A stretch of 64,000 nt of DNA from Zhenhengia yiwuensis. Its GTDB lineage: Bacteria; Bacillota; Clostridia; Lachnospirales; Cellulosilyticaceae. The stretch covers positions 1 through 64,000 of the forward strand of contig NZ_JACRSY010000004.1 of the NCBI RefSeq assembly GCF_014384995.1. Reading direction: 5' to 3'. Positions 35,901-42,379 of the stretch are shown here, one piece after another. Numbering within the stretch: position 1 is the stretch's first letter; the number at the start of each line of letters is the position of its first letter. The position numbers and the translations under genes are program-made. The notes below the pieces were generated by a model. It did not search any database, had not been told where the DNA came from, and saw only the letters and a program-made list of their open reading frames with translations.

Positions 35901-36464
35901 CTTGGGGCCCAGCAACATGGACATATGGAAGCTGTCGGTTATGATTTATACTGCAAGATGTTACAAGAAGCTGTGGCGCTTGAAAAGGGTGAATCGGTAA
36001 AAGAAAGCTTTGAAACAACTATTGAGATGAAAGTTAATGCGTATATTCCAGCTAGCTATATATTAGATGAAGTGGAAAGGCTAGATATTTATAAAAAGAT
36101 TGCATCTATCCAAGGCGATAAGGATTACTATGATGTGCAAGAAGAATTAGAAGATCGCTATGGCACATTGCCAAACAGTGTTCAGAACCTTATTGATATT
36201 GCACTTGTTAAGTGGGAAGCTAATCAGATTGATATTACTTTGGTTTCTGAAGTAGAAGGGCATCTTACTTTTAAATTTAAGGAAGATGCGCAACTTGATC
36301 CTACATGTCTCCCTGAGGTACTGCAAACTTATGGAAGAAAGATTAAGTTTGTAAGTGGTAAGGAAGTTATGCTTAAATTAGATGCAACAGATATTCCTAA
36401 GAAAGGCCTGATTGATTATATTAAGAATGTATTACATTCGTTCAAGAAATTGAAGAGCATTTAA
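32934..36464 (+). CDS. mfd: Transcription-repair coupling factor Mfd
   Basis: 1176 residues, the normal size. N-terminal UvrB-like region (about 1-480), RNA polymerase interaction domain (GDYVVHENHGIGIFKGIEQI, about 505-570), then SF2 translocase motor with Walker A CGDVGYGKTEVA (near 658), PTTILAQQHFQRF, IGTHRLLS, DEEQRFG (near 759), TATPIPRTL, and motifs V/VI (VETGLDIANANTIIINNADRMGLSQLYQLRGRVGRS). A C-terminal D7 domain follows. It removes stalled RNA polymerase and recruits UvrA. ATG 32934 has only a weak site (GGTGAT) and probably depends on coupling to pth. Confidence 0.97.
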   Translation: MDYKRKMLINPLTDIEGFNEFLYKFQSTHKGKVVGTVDACKAHFIYSTSALIGQTPVIITPDEISARKLYDDLQYLYEETKVYLYPARDILFYNADVHSMDITAERMKIIEALLHKQEAILIIPAEALLNPLSPKETWLSYQKELKEGSIIDIKKLGTYLMEIGYERVGKVEGIGQFAIRGGIIDLYPPNSVMPYRIELWDDEIDSIRTFNPSTQRSIEKVKQILVVPNQEIIFPLTLLQNALPAIKEDLKVVTDKLRNEGKKESAKAIEEQVKEHIEQIQEGLTIEGLETYVPYTNLQTVSILDYLPADTIIYVDEPAKVRDKCDRLYEEYRSSMMDRLNYGHILSGQIEFIFEYEEAVYTIQKRPVISLNNFLKTDTDFETDNQLSIAVYENNTFYNSLDLLEKDIKEWKKGNKKIIILAGIRAKAMRLMEELEVRGILTTYSETLSDELQKGQVVITKGSLGKGFVYEGIDFYIIADKDLFGKEKKKVKVKKKHKGNKIDSFLNLTPGDYVVHENHGIGIFKGIEQIVIEGIARDNLKIEYANNSTLYVNINQMDMVQKYVGAESKSPKLSKLGASEWKKSKAKVKGAIQDIAKDLIKLYSTRYNARGFVYEEDSIWQKEFEAMFPYEETSDQLEAIEDVKKDMESNKIMDRLVCGDVGYGKTEVAIRAAFKAVQNNKQVAYLVPTTILAQQHFQRFEERMANYPINVGVLSRFRTPKQIKETLEGIRKGTIDIVIGTHRLLSKDVQFRDLGLLIIDEEQRFGVKHKEKLKQIRTEVDVLTLTATPIPRTLHMSLIGVRDMSVLEEAPLERRPVQTYVLEYSEDFIKDAIHRELGRDGQVYFLYNQVRDIEEKAMQIQKMVPAAKVGFAHGQMSERELENIMMAFIEKEINVLVCTTIVETGLDIANANTIIINNADRMGLSQLYQLRGRVGRSNKASYAYLMYQKDKVLKEIAEKRLQAIKQFTQLGAGFKIAMRDLEIRGAGNLLGAQQHGHMEAVGYDLYCKMLQEAVALEKGESVKESFETTIEMKVNAYIPASYILDEVERLDIYKKIASIQGDKDYYDVQEELEDRYGTLPNSVQNLIDIALVKWEANQIDITLVSEVEGHLTFKFKEDAQLDPTCLPEVLQTYGRKIKFVSGKEVMLKLDATDIPKKGLIDYIKNVLHSFKKLKSI

Positions 36465-36538
36465 TTTTACTTTATAATAAAGATAAAATTGAAGCATAAA
36501 TGCAGATAATCAAATCGACAGGCTAAGGAGAGATGGCA

Positions 36539-37606
36539 GTGAAAGGTATAAAAAAATTATTAGCATTAGCTCTAACAGGTGCAGTACTTATGACAAGTAT
36601 AACAGAATGTGCCTTTGGTAATGGAAAAACAAGTAAGGCTGTAGTTGCTGTTATCAATGGAGAAAAAATTCCTGAATCTTTATATAGAATTTATCTTTGG
36701 TATACTCAACAGTATTTTGAACAAATTTCGGGTCCAGGTATTTGGGACATGGAAATTGAAGGGCAAAAAACAGGTGATTTAGCTAAACAACGTGCATTAG
36801 AATCTAATATTCTTTCGGTCGTTGCTAATAAGAAAGCTGAGGATTTAGGAATTAAGATTTCTAAAGAAGCTAAAAGAGCTGCAAAAGAAAATGCTGAGAG
36901 CTTTGTAAAGAGTAATCCAGAGATTATAGAGATTTATGGTTTTAATGAAGGAGATATTGAACAGTTTCTTATTAGCACAGACATTGTAAGTCTTGTAGAA
37001 GAGAAACTTGGGGAAAACTATATGCCTCAAGAAGAAGAAATCCAAAAGTATATCGATGAAAATAAGAGTGCTTATGAAGAAGTAACTGCTAAACATGTAC
37101 TCATTAAGACGACAGATGACAATCTTAATGAGCTTCCTAAGGAAGAGCAGGAAGCAAAACGTAAGCTGGCAACAGAAGTTTTAAATAAGGCTTTAGCTGG
37201 TGAAGATATGAGTGAGTTAGCAAGAACTTATTCAGAAGATCAAGGCTCACTTAATCAAGTAACAGGTGTAGAGGATGGTGAGTACACCTTTAAACGTGGT
37301 AAAATGGTGAAAGAGTTTGAGGATGCAGCTTTTAATGGAGAAGATGGAAAGGTGTGGCCAGAGCTGGTTAAAACAGCTTATGGATATCATATTATTAAAA
37401 CAGAAAAGCATATTCCGGCAAACGAAGAAGTAATGCGTGATGAATTCATTGCTGATGCTAGAAGAGAATTTACAAATAATGAATTTAATACAATGATTAG
37501 TAATGCAACTGTAGAAAAAACTGAGCTCTATGATACAATCTCTATTATAAGAGAGAGTGATAGAGCAGAAGAAATGCCTGAAACGAATACTACTACAAAT
37601 GAATAA
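36539..37606 (+). CDS. prsA: Secreted foldase, PrsA/SurA-type parvulin
   Basis: 355 residues. The N-terminal signal (KGIKKLLALALTGAVLMTSITECAFG) ends with a Cys but lacks a proper lipobox (ITEC), so cleavage by signal peptidase I is as likely as lipidation. A SurA-like N-domain (about 38-165) precedes a rotamase domain (about 175-295) with TAKHVLIKTTDD, ARTYSEDQGS and YGYHIIKTEKH. It should assist folding of exported proteins. GTG 36539 is eight bases after AAGGAG, while the ATG six bases earlier lies too close to it. Placed between mfd and spoVT, as in many Clostridia. Confidence 0.88.
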   Translation: MKGIKKLLALALTGAVLMTSITECAFGNGKTSKAVVAVINGEKIPESLYRIYLWYTQQYFEQISGPGIWDMEIEGQKTGDLAKQRALESNILSVVANKKAEDLGIKISKEAKRAAKENAESFVKSNPEIIEIYGFNEGDIEQFLISTDIVSLVEEKLGENYMPQEEEIQKYIDENKSAYEEVTAKHVLIKTTDDNLNELPKEEQEAKRKLATEVLNKALAGEDMSELARTYSEDQGSLNQVTGVEDGEYTFKRGKMVKEFEDAAFNGEDGKVWPELVKTAYGYHIIKTEKHIPANEEVMRDEFIADARREFTNNEFNTMISNATVEKTELYDTISIIRESDRAEEMPETNTTTNE

Positions 37607-37622
37607 AATGGATAAGAAAGAA

Positions 37623-37664
37623 GGAAAAGAGTAACTTGTTAATATGAGCTCTTTTCTTTTTTTT
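37623..37664 (+). terminator. Intrinsic terminator after prsA
   Basis: 8-bp stem GAAAAGAG/CTCTTTTC with a 17-nt loop, then eight T. Confidence 0.75.
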
Positions 37665-37690
37665 ATACAAGTGAAACTCTAACTGAAAAT

Positions 37691-37720
37691 GTATATTATA
37701 GAAAAAAAAGTAGCATAATA
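37691..37720 (+). promoter_or_regulatory. Sigma-G-type promoter of spoVT
   Basis: GTATA (37691-37695), exactly 18 bp, CATAATA (37714-37720). This fits the Bacillus sigma-G consensus GHATR-N18-CATNHTA at every position. It is 58 bp upstream of spoVT, which is under sigma-G in Bacillus. Sigma-F reads similar sequences. Confidence 0.7.
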
Positions 37721-37777
37721 TACCTAAAGATTAAAGAACATTTATTCCCACTTCAGACAATTAAGGAGGTTGTTTAT

Positions 37778-38329
37778 TTGAAAGCAACAGGCATCGTTAG
37801 AAGAATAGATGATTTAGGACGCGTGGTTATTCCTAAAGAAATTCGCCGAACGCTCAGAATTAGAGAAGGTGACCCGCTTGAAATTTTTACAGATCATGAT
37901 GGGCAAGTGATTTTAAAGAAATATTCGCCGGTAGGAGAGCTTAGTGCCTTTGCTAAGGAATATGCAGAAGCACTTGCACAAGCTACAGGACATATTACTT
38001 GTATTTCTGATAAAGACCAAATCATTGCTATTTCAGGAGGTTCTAAGAAAGAATTTCTAGATAAGAGTATCAGTAGTAATTTAGAGCGAGCTATTGAAGC
38101 GCGTAGTCTTTTGCATGCAGCAAAAGAGGACTCTAAGTTTGTACCTATTTTATCAGAAGGTAGTACAGAAGGTTATTTTTCTGAAATTATATCTCCTATT
38201 ATTTGTGAGGGAGATGCTATTGGAGCAGTTATTTTCCTATCTACCAATAAAGGCACACATATGGGCGAAGTAGAAGAAAAACTCGCACAATCAGCGTCAG
38301 GTTTTTTAGGAAGACAAATGGGCCAATAA
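37778..38329 (+). CDS. spoVT: Stage V sporulation protein T (AbrB-family forespore regulator)
   Basis: 183 residues. The N-terminal swapped-hairpin AbrB domain reads MKATGIVRRIDDLGRVVIPKEIRRTLRIREGDPLEIFTDHDGQVILKKY. The C-terminal GAF-like domain (about 60-183) includes ITCISDKDQIIAISGGSKKEF and ISPIICEGDAIGAVIFLS. SpoVT modulates sigma-G-dependent genes in the forespore. The TTG start is behind AAGGAGG. It has its own sigma-G-like promoter and terminator. Confidence 0.96.
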   Translation: MKATGIVRRIDDLGRVVIPKEIRRTLRIREGDPLEIFTDHDGQVILKKYSPVGELSAFAKEYAEALAQATGHITCISDKDQIIAISGGSKKEFLDKSISSNLERAIEARSLLHAAKEDSKFVPILSEGSTEGYFSEIISPIICEGDAIGAVIFLSTNKGTHMGEVEEKLAQSASGFLGRQMGQ

Positions 38330-38331
38330 AA

Positions 38332-38373
38332 GAATGCCAGTAACTATTTTGTATAAGTTGCTGGCATTTTATA
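38332..38373 (+). terminator. Intrinsic terminator after spoVT
   Basis: About 13 bp (AATGCCAGTAACT with AGTTGCTGGCATT, one G-T pair), then TTTTAT. Confidence 0.82.
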
Positions 38374-38403
38374 TGATACAATAAATTTAAAGAGGTGATG
38401 AAT

Positions 38404-39201
38404 ATGAAAGATAAAAAGTATACATACCAAGAGTTATTAGAGATTATTGCAAAACTTAGAAGTGAAGAAGGATGCGCATGGGATAGAGAGCAGACGCATG
38501 AATCATTGAAAGAATCTTTATTAGAAGAGAGTTATGAACTTATAGATGCTATTAATAATAAAGATATGGTGAATATGAAAGAGGAGCTTGGAGATGTATT
38601 ACTTCAAGTACTTATGCATGCTCAAATTGCAAGTGAACAGGGAACATTTACTATGGAAGATGTAGTGGATGGTATTGCATCTAAGTTAATTTATAGACAT
38701 CCTCATGTATTTGGAAATGAAGAAAAGACAAGTGATACCTCAAAAATTCTCCAAACTTGGGAGATACTTAAGAAAAAAGAGAAAAATGAGCAAAGCCAGA
38801 CGGAATCTATGATGCGTATTACAAAGACCCTTCCAGCCCTTACAAGAGCTTACAAAGTGCAGAAAAAAGCAGCTTCTGTAGGATTTATGTGGGATAGCTA
38901 TGAACCTATTATTGACAAGGTTTTGGAGGAACTTGAAGAACTTAAAATAGAGATTAAATCAGGTAATAAACAGAACATGAATGCTGAATTAGGAGATGTT
39001 TTGTTTTCTGTGGTTAATTTATCTTATTTTTTAGAAATAAATCCGGAATTTGCCTTGACAAACACTACGGAAAAGTTTATAAATAGATTTAGATATATTG
39101 AAAATTCGGCGTTTGCTAAGGAAAAACAACTAACGCAAATGACATTGGAAGAGATGGATCAGCTATGGCAAGAATCTAAAAAAGTTGAATCAAACATCTA
39201 A
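38404..39201 (+). CDS. mazG: Nucleoside triphosphate pyrophosphohydrolase MazG
   Basis: 265 residues with two MazG domains. The first has CAWDREQTHESLKESLLEESYELIDAI and the catalytic EExxE plus ELGDVLLQVLMHAQIA. The second (about 165-250) has GFMWDSYEPIIDKVLEELEELKIEI and ELGDVLFSVVNLSYFL. It removes aberrant dNTPs. Bacillus YabN at this locus also has an N-terminal tetrapyrrole-methylase domain, which is absent here. ATG 38404 is eight bases after AAAGAGG. Neighbouring GTG/ATG codons upstream overlap that site. Confidence 0.94.
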   Translation: MKDKKYTYQELLEIIAKLRSEEGCAWDREQTHESLKESLLEESYELIDAINNKDMVNMKEELGDVLLQVLMHAQIASEQGTFTMEDVVDGIASKLIYRHPHVFGNEEKTSDTSKILQTWEILKKKEKNEQSQTESMMRITKTLPALTRAYKVQKKAASVGFMWDSYEPIIDKVLEELEELKIEIKSGNKQNMNAELGDVLFSVVNLSYFLEINPEFALTNTTEKFINRFRYIENSAFAKEKQLTQMTLEEMDQLWQESKKVESNI

Positions 39202-39252
39202 TTTTCAATACATAATATCCATGTATGTACATGAATAGAGGAGGAACTCATT

Positions 39253-39528
39253 ATGAACAAATCTGAATTAGTAGCAGCTATGGCTGCAAAAGCTGAAATT
39301 AGTAAAAAAGATGCTGAAAAAGCTTTAAAAGCTTTTGAAGATGCAGTTATGGAAGAACTTACAAACAATGGTAAGGTGCAATTAGTTGGATTTGGTACAT
39401 TCGAAGTTACTGAAAGAAAACCACGTGTTGGTAGAAATCCAAAAACAAACGAAGAAATCCAAATTCCAGGGGGTAAAGCTCCTAAATTTAAAGCTGGTAA
39501 AGCTTTAAAAGATGCTGTAAATCAATAA
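39253..39528 (+). CDS. hup: HU family DNA-binding protein
   Basis: 91 residues. MNKSELVAAMAAKAEISKKDAEKALKAFEDAV, VGFGTFEVTERKPRVGRNPKTNEEI with the Arg-Asn-Pro beta-arm tip, and PKFKAGKALKDAV are HU hallmarks. It bends and compacts DNA. Codon use is strongly biased, so it is probably highly expressed. ATG follows GAGGAGG. It lies between mazG and rqcP, a common Clostridia arrangement, and has its own terminator. Confidence 0.97.
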   Translation: MNKSELVAAMAAKAEISKKDAEKALKAFEDAVMEELTNNGKVQLVGFGTFEVTERKPRVGRNPKTNEEIQIPGGKAPKFKAGKALKDAVNQ

Positions 39529-39542
39529 TTTATTGATAGATG

Positions 39543-39575
39543 AGAGAATCTACACGTTGTGTAGATTCTTTTTAT
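39543..39575 (+). terminator. Intrinsic terminator after hup
   Basis: 11-bp stem AGAATCTACAC/GTGTAGATTCT with a GTT loop and a T run. Confidence 0.88.
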
Positions 39576-39597
39576 CTATACAAGAAAGGAATTTCTT

Positions 39598-39837
39598 ATG
39601 CGTATTGATAAATATTTAAAACTTACAAGAATTATTAAAAGACGTACTATAGCACAGGAAGCTTGTGACCAAGGGCGTGTAAGTATTAATAATAAAGTAG
39701 TAAAAGCCTCTAACAATGTGAAAGTAGGAGACGTTATCCAAATTCAATTTGGTGAGAAACTTTTAAAATATGAAGTTCTCGATATTAAAGAGCATGTAAA
39801 AAAAGAAGATACAGAAAGCCTATATCGCATGTTGTAA
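39598..39837 (+). CDS. rqcP: S4-domain ribosome quality-control protein RqcP (YabO)
   Basis: 79 residues, nearly all an S4 RNA-binding domain: MRIDKYLKLTRIIKRRTIAQEACDQGRVSINNKVVKASNNVKVGDVIQIQFG. RqcP works with RqcH on the 50S subunit to add alanine tails to stalled peptides. ATG follows AAGAAAGGA. The order mazG-(hup)-rqcP-yabP-yabQ-divIC is the Bacillus one with hup added. Confidence 0.94.
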   Translation: MRIDKYLKLTRIIKRRTIAQEACDQGRVSINNKVVKASNNVKVGDVIQIQFGEKLLKYEVLDIKEHVKKEDTESLYRML

Positions 39838-39846
39838 TAAAAATCT

Positions 39847-39900
39847 ATCCACCTCAATATAAATAAGTAGTAAGAACTTATTATAAAGGGGTGGATTTTT
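39847..39900 (+). promoter_or_regulatory. Hairpin covering the yabP ribosome binding site
   Basis: ATCCACCTC (39847-39855) pairs with GGGGTGGAT (39888-39896), nine pairs with one G-T. The right arm contains the yabP Shine-Dalgarno GGGG. An inner AATAAG/CTTATT stem extends it, and TTTTT follows. It can act as a weak terminator or block translation. Confidence 0.5.
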
Positions 39901-39902
39901 GT

Positions 39903-40181
39903 ATGGATGAGAAGATATCCAAGAAACATGCAGTAAATCTCATAGATCGTGCTAGGCTTAATATGACAGGTGTAACAGATGTCTTTGCTTTTGATGAGAA
40001 GGTAATAGAGCTTGAGACTGTAGATGGATACTTAGACATTGAGGGAGACGATTTGCACATCGTAAAAATGAATTTGGATAGTGGGGAATTAATTGTAGAA
40101 GGCCGTGTAACAGGACTAGCTTATCAAGATCAAAGTGGAGCGAGCAAAAAGGGTTCATTAATAGCTCGTTTATTCAAATAA
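39903..40181 (+). CDS. yabP: Sporulation protein YabP
   Basis: 92 residues of the YabP/YqfC family: HAVNLIDRARLNMTGVTDVFAFDEKVIELETVDGYLDIEGDDLHIVKMNLDSGELIVEGRVTGLAY. In Bacillus it is a mother-cell (sigma-E) protein needed for spore formation. ATG 39903 is 11 bases after AAAGGGG; an in-frame GTG at 39891 overlaps that site. It is 12 bp upstream of yabQ. Confidence 0.93.
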   Translation: MDEKISKKHAVNLIDRARLNMTGVTDVFAFDEKVIELETVDGYLDIEGDDLHIVKMNLDSGELIVEGRVTGLAYQDQSGASKKGSLIARLFK

Positions 40182-40193
40182 AAGAGGCGTAGA

Positions 40194-40712
40194 ATGAATC
40201 AAGTAGTTAATAGTCAAACCCTTCTATTTCTAACTTGTATAGAGATAGGCATTATTATGGGGATGTTCTATGATCTGATTAGGATTTTCAGAAAGATCAT
40301 TCCCCATCCCAATTGGCTTATCCAAGTAGAGGATACATTGTATTGGGTTAGCGGCGCACTCATAGGCTTTGCTATCCTCTATATGCATAATTACGGTAAA
40401 ATTAGGTTTTTCGTGTTCCTCGGCATGCTTTTAGGTGGAGTATTCTACCTTTGTACATTTAGTATTATTTTTATGAAGTTTGCAACCTGGCTTATTGACT
40501 TGATGAAGCAAATTATAGATTACATCTTACATATTTTAGGAATCCCAATTAAGTGGATAATCCATTTAATTAAGATTCCATTAAAGGCATTCCAAAGATT
40601 GCTGTTGCGTCTTAATACATATCGCAGAAGACAAACTAAGAAACTAAGTCGTAAAATCTATTATCAAAAGTCAGATGTGCGTTCACAATTAAAGTATAGT
40701 AAAACAAAGTGA
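40194..40712 (+). CDS. yabQ: Spore cortex biosynthesis protein YabQ
   Basis: 172 residues with about four or five membrane segments (roughly 9-27, 48-66, 70-100, 108-125). The YabQ pattern is clear: QTLLFLTCIEIGIIMGMFYDLIRIFRK and WLIQVEDTLYWVSGALIGFAILYMHNYGKIRFFVFLGMLLG. The C terminus is basic. It localises to the forespore outer membrane and is needed for cortex assembly in Bacillus. Translated together with yabP. Confidence 0.93.
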   Translation: MNQVVNSQTLLFLTCIEIGIIMGMFYDLIRIFRKIIPHPNWLIQVEDTLYWVSGALIGFAILYMHNYGKIRFFVFLGMLLGGVFYLCTFSIIFMKFATWLIDLMKQIIDYILHILGIPIKWIIHLIKIPLKAFQRLLLRLNTYRRRQTKKLSRKIYYQKSDVRSQLKYSKTK

Positions 40713-40772
40713 TTTACAACTTTATCCAAACATATTAAAATTAGGTTATATGATTAATTAGGTGGGGTACAT

Positions 40773-41048
40773 ATGATGAACAAAAAAATAGTATGGCGTA
40801 TAACACTTGTTGCCAGCATAGGTATACTAATCTATTTTGGATTTAAAACAATAGAACTTAATAAAGTCATAGATAGTGTAGATGAACAGATTATAGAAGC
40901 ACAGAAAGAGTTAGAAAAAGATAAAGCAGAACTTCAAGGACTAGAAGATGAACGTGACCACATGGAATCATTGGAGTATATAGAACGTGTAGCAAGAGAT
41001 AAACTTGGAATGGTTAAAAAAGATGATATTGTATTTAAAGAGAAATAA
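40773..41048 (+). CDS. divIC: Septum formation initiator DivIC/FtsB-like
   Basis: 91 residues. One membrane helix (about 8-24), an extracellular coiled coil (about 27-68, VIDSVDEQIIEAQKELEKDKAELQGLEDERDHMES) and the FtsB/DivIC end motif LEYIERVARDKLGMVKKDDIVF. It forms the divisome complex with FtsL and DivIB. Either of two adjacent ATG codons (40773, 40776) behind GGTGGGG could start it. It closes the yabPQ operon. Confidence 0.92.
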   Translation: MMNKKIVWRITLVASIGILIYFGFKTIELNKVIDSVDEQIIEAQKELEKDKAELQGLEDERDHMESLEYIERVARDKLGMVKKDDIVFKEK

Positions 41049-41053
41049 AGCAT

Positions 41054-41104
41054 AAAAAACACGTCTTGATAGGATTTAGTATACCTGTTAAAGACGTGTT
41101 TTGA
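41054..41104 (+). terminator. Terminator after divIC
   Basis: 12-bp stem AAAACACGTCTT/AAGACGTGTTTT with a 23-nt loop. The T run is short. Confidence 0.7.
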
Positions 41105-41107
41105 TGT

Positions 41108-41225
41108 TTAGGCGTACATGCAAAGTTTCATAGCAAGTCCACTTTGGTGTTCACTTGTACCAGGACGAGCCTTATAAGTATCTGCTTTTTCGCGTGGTAA
41201 CCGCTAAAAGAGAATTTCATATTGG
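41108..41225 (-). pseudogene. Remnant of a VanY-type D-alanyl-D-alanine carboxypeptidase
   Basis: On the minus strand, REKADTYKARPGTSEHQSGL followed by AMKLCMYA and a stop is read at 41194-41108. SxHQxGLAxD with the upstream ARPGxSEH is the zinc-site signature of VanY/peptidase M15B. An SGYH fragment in another frame (about 41205-41194) matches the SGYRS motif that normally lies 20-30 residues upstream, so the middle is deleted and frameshifted. No start, no ribosome binding site, no full domain. The rest of the 382-bp gap between divIC and the patatin gene (41226-41430) shows nothing I can support. Confidence 0.6.
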
Positions 41226-41430
41226 GAATGGTAAGATAAGAATATAAATGAACAGAGTAATAGTGATTTGAATCTTATCGTGATGAATCCTCATTTGTTC
41301 CTTATAATACAACAAAAAATTCAAATTTACATTATTATTTAAAAATAACATTAATAAAATTACAAAAGATGCTAGACAAAAGAAGGAACATGAGAATAGA
41401 ATCAAAGAAAGAAGTTTTGAAGGGAAAGAG

Positions 41431-42312
41431 ATGATAGAGATGAACAAGGTCGGTCTAGTATTAGAAGGTGGAGGTATGAGAGGGCTTTATACAGGGGGCG
41501 TATTAGATTTTTTCCTAGATAAAGGTCTGCTTTTTCAGGATATTATAGGTGTTTCAGCAGGTGCTTGTAATGCTGTGTCTTATATCTCAAGACAAAGAGG
41601 GAGAAACTTTAAAGTGAATACAGATTATGTTGGGGATAAACGTTATTTAAGCTTTGAAGGAATGATTAAGAGAGGTAGTATATTTGGAATGGATTTTCTC
41701 TTTGAAGAAATTCCTAATAAGTTAGTACCTTTTGATTATGAAACTTACTATAATTCTAATATGCATTTAACTATTGTGGTAACTAACTGTGAGACAGGGG
41801 AACCAGAATACCTAGATGGTGGTCATAAAAGTTTAGTAAATCGTTATTTGAGGGCATCAAGTTCTATTCCTATGTTTGCACCTATTGTGGAGATTGAAGG
41901 AAAGAAGTATCTAGATGGGGGAACTGCTGATTCTATACCTATTCAATTTTCGAAAGAGAGAGGAAATACGAAACAAATCGTTGTGGTAACACGCAATGAA
42001 GGATATGTGAAAAAGCCAGAACCTTTTAAATGGTTATACAGTAGACAATACAAGGGTTATCCAAAGCTTATTGAGACGATCCAAAATAGGCATCATATGT
42101 ATAACAATACGTTAAAGACATTAAGTGAGTGGGAAGCTTCTGGAGAAGCTTTGGTTATTCGTCCCTCTAAGCCTATTATAATAGGAAGATTTGAAAAGGA
42201 TGTAGAAAAACTTAGAGAACTTTATAATAATGGATATGAAGATGCAGCAAGGCTCTATGGACAGATAAAAAGTTTCTGTAGTGATTGCGATAATGTAGTA
42301 GTTAGCAAATAG
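41431..42312 (+). CDS. Patatin-like phospholipase
   Basis: 293 residues of the bacterial patatin family (RssA/YjjU group). Oxyanion loop EGGGMRGLYTGG, nucleophile elbow GVSAG (Ser42), catalytic Asp in LDGG (Asp162). A YjjU-like C-terminal part has KQIVVVTRNEGYVKKP and YPKLIETIQNRHHMYNNTL. It is predicted to be a cytoplasmic acyl hydrolase of unknown substrate, with no signal peptide. ATG follows GAAGGG; a second ATG nine bases on is possible. Monocistronic. Confidence 0.9.
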   Translation: MIEMNKVGLVLEGGGMRGLYTGGVLDFFLDKGLLFQDIIGVSAGACNAVSYISRQRGRNFKVNTDYVGDKRYLSFEGMIKRGSIFGMDFLFEEIPNKLVPFDYETYYNSNMHLTIVVTNCETGEPEYLDGGHKSLVNRYLRASSSIPMFAPIVEIEGKKYLDGGTADSIPIQFSKERGNTKQIVVVTRNEGYVKKPEPFKWLYSRQYKGYPKLIETIQNRHHMYNNTLKTLSEWEASGEALVIRPSKPIIIGRFEKDVEKLRELYNNGYEDAARLYGQIKSFCSDCDNVVVSK

Positions 42313-42379
42313 TGTATTTATATCTTCATCACAATATTGTAGTATGGTATGATTTAGTAATGTAAAAGGAGATGATAAA

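Noticed and set aside
36460..36495. Imperfect hairpin (ATTTTACTTTAT with its near-complement) after mfd as a terminator.
   Set aside because: All A/T pairs with mismatches and no T run; read-through into prsA is equally likely.
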